Assembly: GCA_020137815.1 (NCBI GenBank)
Contig: CM035355.1
Span: forward strand, 7,128,597 to 7,192,596
Reading direction: 5' to 3'
Length of the DNA: 64,000 nucleotides
Source of the DNA: Hormiphora californensis
Taxonomy: Eukaryota > Ctenophora > Tentaculata > Cydippida > Pleurobrachiidae
Shown here piece by piece: positions 61,701 to 64,000 of the stretch. A program made the position numbers and the translations under genes. Under the pieces are notes generated by a model. The model was not told where the DNA came from and made no database searches. It saw only the letters and a program-made list of their open reading frames with translations. Every line of letters begins with the position of its first letter. The stretch's first letter is position 1.

Positions 61701-64000
61701 ATTATTATTTGTGGTCAAGCAAGCCAAACATGAGGGATTTTATGCTTACATATCGAAGCACAACGAACAGAAATATTTCATGACATCCTCAATCTCTCTC
61801 TCTCTTTGACCTCATGACTACATATTGAGAATGATGCAATATACCCCCAATGTCTAGATCTGTTTCAGCACTACCATATTGAGAATATATTCCCCTCTCT
61901 GTTACAGCACATTGGTTTGATCCCTAATACACCCCAACTTCTCTCTGTTTCAGCACTACGGTTTGGTGAGAACGATCCGATAGTTCAGGTCGAATACGAC
62001 AACACTCGGCAGACACTTTACACTAGGTCTGACAATGGGAATATCTGTATGTACGATCTGGGTGCAGATGGTCAAGGTAAGAGAGTTATAATGCTATGGT
62101 GATAAGGAGGGTGATGATATATGGGCAGGGGACATTAGATGTATCAGAGATAGAACCATTAGTTGTACAGCAATTATATACATATCTCGAGCACTCGTAT
62201 TAGACCAGCCGTTAATGCTTACAACAGTGTCCATTGTCACGTCATAAGCTATAATCTTTTCCCTTTTACAGGTATAGGCAGTGTATGCAGTATTAGTCAA
62301 GACAGCGTTCTCTCAGAAGCGATCCGGGTAGCCAATAATCCTCATGGCATTGATAGCTCAAATTTCAAACCGATTGTATCAATTTGTCCCATCAAGAAAA
62401 CTGAGTCAGCAAATCTAGCATTACTTGGTATGTACTGATACAATGCTAAAACATCACCTTTTCTGGAATTATATCCTCTTATTCAACACCCTACTAAGTA
62501 CATCATGATAATTCTATCTCTACCACATTTCTATCCCAAACCTCCACCTCCAGGTGTAACAAGTTCCGGTGTCCGTCTCTACTTCTCAGTTAGCGCTGCA
62601 ACCCTTGGAGGTCGATACAGCTCCCTCTCCCTCTCCCACATCAGAATGCCCCCCGGATTCTCCCCTAACGGTCCTCCCCAGCGTCCCCTCAACGTCCACA
62701 TGGCAGACATGGCACGTGGCACAGTGCAAATGTGTATGAGCCAGAATGACAGTATTGATGTGGTGTGGAGTGTGTCTCCTGACACATTCGGTATTGCATC
62801 ACAGTTATGTGAGGCGACCATAACCACTGCTATCGAGGGGAGAGTTTGGGCGCTGGAGGAGGCACCTGAACCGTTCTCGTTTGAGGCTCGTGTCGCTGGA
62901 TCCCGTACCTACCCTCCCACCATTGTGTGTCAACATGTCCAGCCTGCAAGGAGGACTGTACTGCTGACGTCACAGGGCACCTTTATACTGACTAACTTGA
63001 GGCCTGTGGATCAGTTGTTACATCTGCTGGAGGCTAGTGGAGGAGCTGACACTGAACCTATCGCATCGTTCTTCAAACTACACAGAGAGAAAGAGGTATT
63101 AAACTAGCAGCAAGGTTATAATGAGTGCACAACAAAGTCATGATTACAAGGCATGATTAACTCTACAACTAAGTTGGTTTACAAGAGTCAAGATTCACAC
63201 CTGAATCTGTTCATCTTTCCCCCTCAACAGCGATTCAATTTACTAGGCCCCTCGGCCCTCATTGTCCTATAACCCCATCATACTAATCTTTGCTACTAAG
63301 AATTTACTAGAGATCTGGAAGTATTAACTACATTATACTGTTAAGAGAAATCATAATTTACAAGGCACAACTAAGTCACAAGATTCACACATGAATATGA
63401 TATGTAAATCTTCTCTAGCTCACCACCACAACAATAGACTCGATTAATACGGCCACGGGCCACATGTGTGTCCTGTGAGTTTTCATACTAACCTTGAGAG
63501 AGATCTGGAAGTACTAACTACATTATGATGTTAGGAGAAATCATATTGTAGAACAAAGGGAGGAAGACTTTATTATGGGAAATATGATCAACCTTGATCT
63601 GCTGAGTGTCGAACCCACACAGAGCGAGTGCAGTGTGAGCTACAACACAAGATCAACCATGCTAATATCTCACTTTTATCCCCCTCCCATCCAGGCATGT
63701 GCCACGGCCCTGATCCTGGCGTGTAACCCAGTAACTACAGACCCGCTGGTATCATCGTGTGCAGCTAGGGCCTTCTTCAGATATGGAGGGGAGGCATCAC
63801 TAAGAGGAGGCTGTCTGGCCACCTCTACTTCTGGACACAACGAGGTGAAAAAACATTAACCCACTAGACAAGAGAAGCATAATTATATCTCATCCGACCC
63901 TCATTTCTCTATCAATGATACAAATCTCCCCCAAACAGCTTTCCCAATCGCTTGGTGGAGCGGTCGTCCCTAACGAGGCTGTATACAGTGGCAAACATGC
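58753..64000 (+). CDS. NUP155: Nucleoporin NUP155, N-terminal half (exons 1-9), runs off the window
   Basis: Exons 58753-58926, 59669-59828, 59933-60225, 60404-60554, 61954-62076, 62272-62427, 62554-63095, 63695-63844 and 63939 to beyond 64000, in phase for about 603 codons. Diagnostic: [17 protein letters not shown] region, [112 protein letters not shown] and [12 protein letters not shown]. This is the N-terminal beta-propeller of the inner-ring scaffold nucleoporin NUP155. It anchors the pore to membrane and to other inner-ring subunits. The C-terminal alpha-solenoid lies past the right edge. Intron 4 (60555-61953) contains a same-strand homeobox ORF; intron 1 contains a MITE relic. Confidence 0.96.
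58964..59096. mobile_element. Diverged CAGTCGGACC-type MITE relic in NUP155 intron 1
   Basis: TACAGCCGGAACCC at the left and GGGTCTGACTGTA at the right are diverged copies of the ends seen at 9150-9234 and 31715-36760. Interior sequence is degraded. Confidence 0.55.
60968..61612 (+). CDS. Homeobox protein, single-exon, inside NUP155 intron 4
   Basis: 214 codons from ATG 60968-60970 to TGA 61610-61612. Residues 1-145 are Ser/Thr/Pro-rich, with an engrailed-homology-like SIASILGLP near the start (residues about 6-14). The homeodomain ends at the C-terminus (about residues 148-214). It has F8, L16 and F20 and helix 3 [19 protein letters not shown], with W48, F49, N51 and R53 all present. Residue 50 is Ser, as in Pax-type homeodomains, but no paired domain is present and the rest is divergent, so class is uncertain. 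A nuclear transcription factor is inferred. Lack of introns suggests an ancient retrocopy or a compact nested gene. No splice sites join it to NUP155. Confidence 0.88.
   Translation: MMTDFSIASILGLPTTKPVYTPPTLPSKSIQQPTSPLQLHIDELMRLQHLLQLARPTENSPATPNSTTPARKRTREPSPSSTPTAAKRTKRVDSSTSSGSSSPSGSLIGSPTTSPSTTVSFSTPFLTSYQTHSPTTTPYHLSASYLNLPRGGKFKHRRSKFTSAQIDVLLMEFEQHPYLTATRRREIAKSTDMPERSVQIWFSNRRMSEKKMKK

Noticed and set aside
1-64000. CRISPR arrays, bacterial operons, tRNA or rRNA genes
   Set aside because: No evenly spaced short repeats with unique spacers, no cloverleaf or rRNA core sequence recognised; all gene structure is eukaryotic.

Overview
This is eukaryotic, metazoan DNA. Conserved animal genes with GT-AG introns are spread over both strands: WDR61, CCDC186, PPIE, UFM1, a torsin-interacting (LAP1-type) protein, PGPEP1, EMC10, CAB39/MO25 and NUP155. 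With them are seven-transmembrane receptors, a sushi-domain receptor and a homeobox gene. Short introns, dense gene packing and genes apparently nested in introns suggest a compact early-branching animal genome. My best guess is a sponge, possibly a glass sponge (Hexactinellida). That is inference, since no lineage-specific marker gene was found.

Layout. 1-4.2 kb: the end of a GPCR (+), the first coding exon of WDR61 (-) and a large CCDC186 coiled-coil gene (-). 4.2-12.5 kb: repeats, a frame-disrupted PDZ gene (-) with a 570-bp pure hexanucleotide array in an intron, and two non-LTR retrotransposon remnants. 12.5-20.5 kb: a large zinc-finger gene (+) made of an unusual repeated two-finger module; its 3' part is tandemly duplicated and copy A carries several frame breaks. 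20.8-22.8 kb: a foldback-like transposon. 22.97-25.7 kb: PPIE, complete in seven exons. 26-26.9 kb: a second long inverted repeat. 27.8-31.5 kb: a type I membrane protein with sushi domains, eight exons. 31.7-36.8 kb: an intact 1375-codon non-LTR retrotransposon sitting inside a small terminal-inverted-repeat (TIR) element. 36.8-39.0 kb: several MITEs and tandem repeats. 40-46.2 kb: a minus-strand head-to-tail run (PGPEP1, torsin-interacting protein, UFM1, a small two-TM protein). 46.6-48.3 kb: retroelement debris. 48.4-54.0 kb: EMC10 and CAB39 (-). 54-57.4 kb: MITE, retroelement fragments and palindromes. 57.4-58.4 kb: an intronless GPCR (-). 58.75-64.0 kb: the first nine exons of NUP155 (+), with a homeobox ORF inside intron 4.

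Function. Several host genes concern the endoplasmic reticulum and nuclear envelope (UFM1, EMC10, torsin-interacting protein, NUP155), but the arrangement alone does not show co-regulation. Three signals stand out. First, conserved genes need single-nucleotide +1 frame corrections: UFM1 needs two, 19 nt apart, and CCDC186 needs one. Second, a family of 51-61 bp transposon-like insertions, plus one 577-bp relative, carries 9-bp target-site duplications. Third, the zinc-finger gene uses a paired module with atypical spacing. Exon boundaries were assigned by reading splice sites and homology by eye, with no alignment software.
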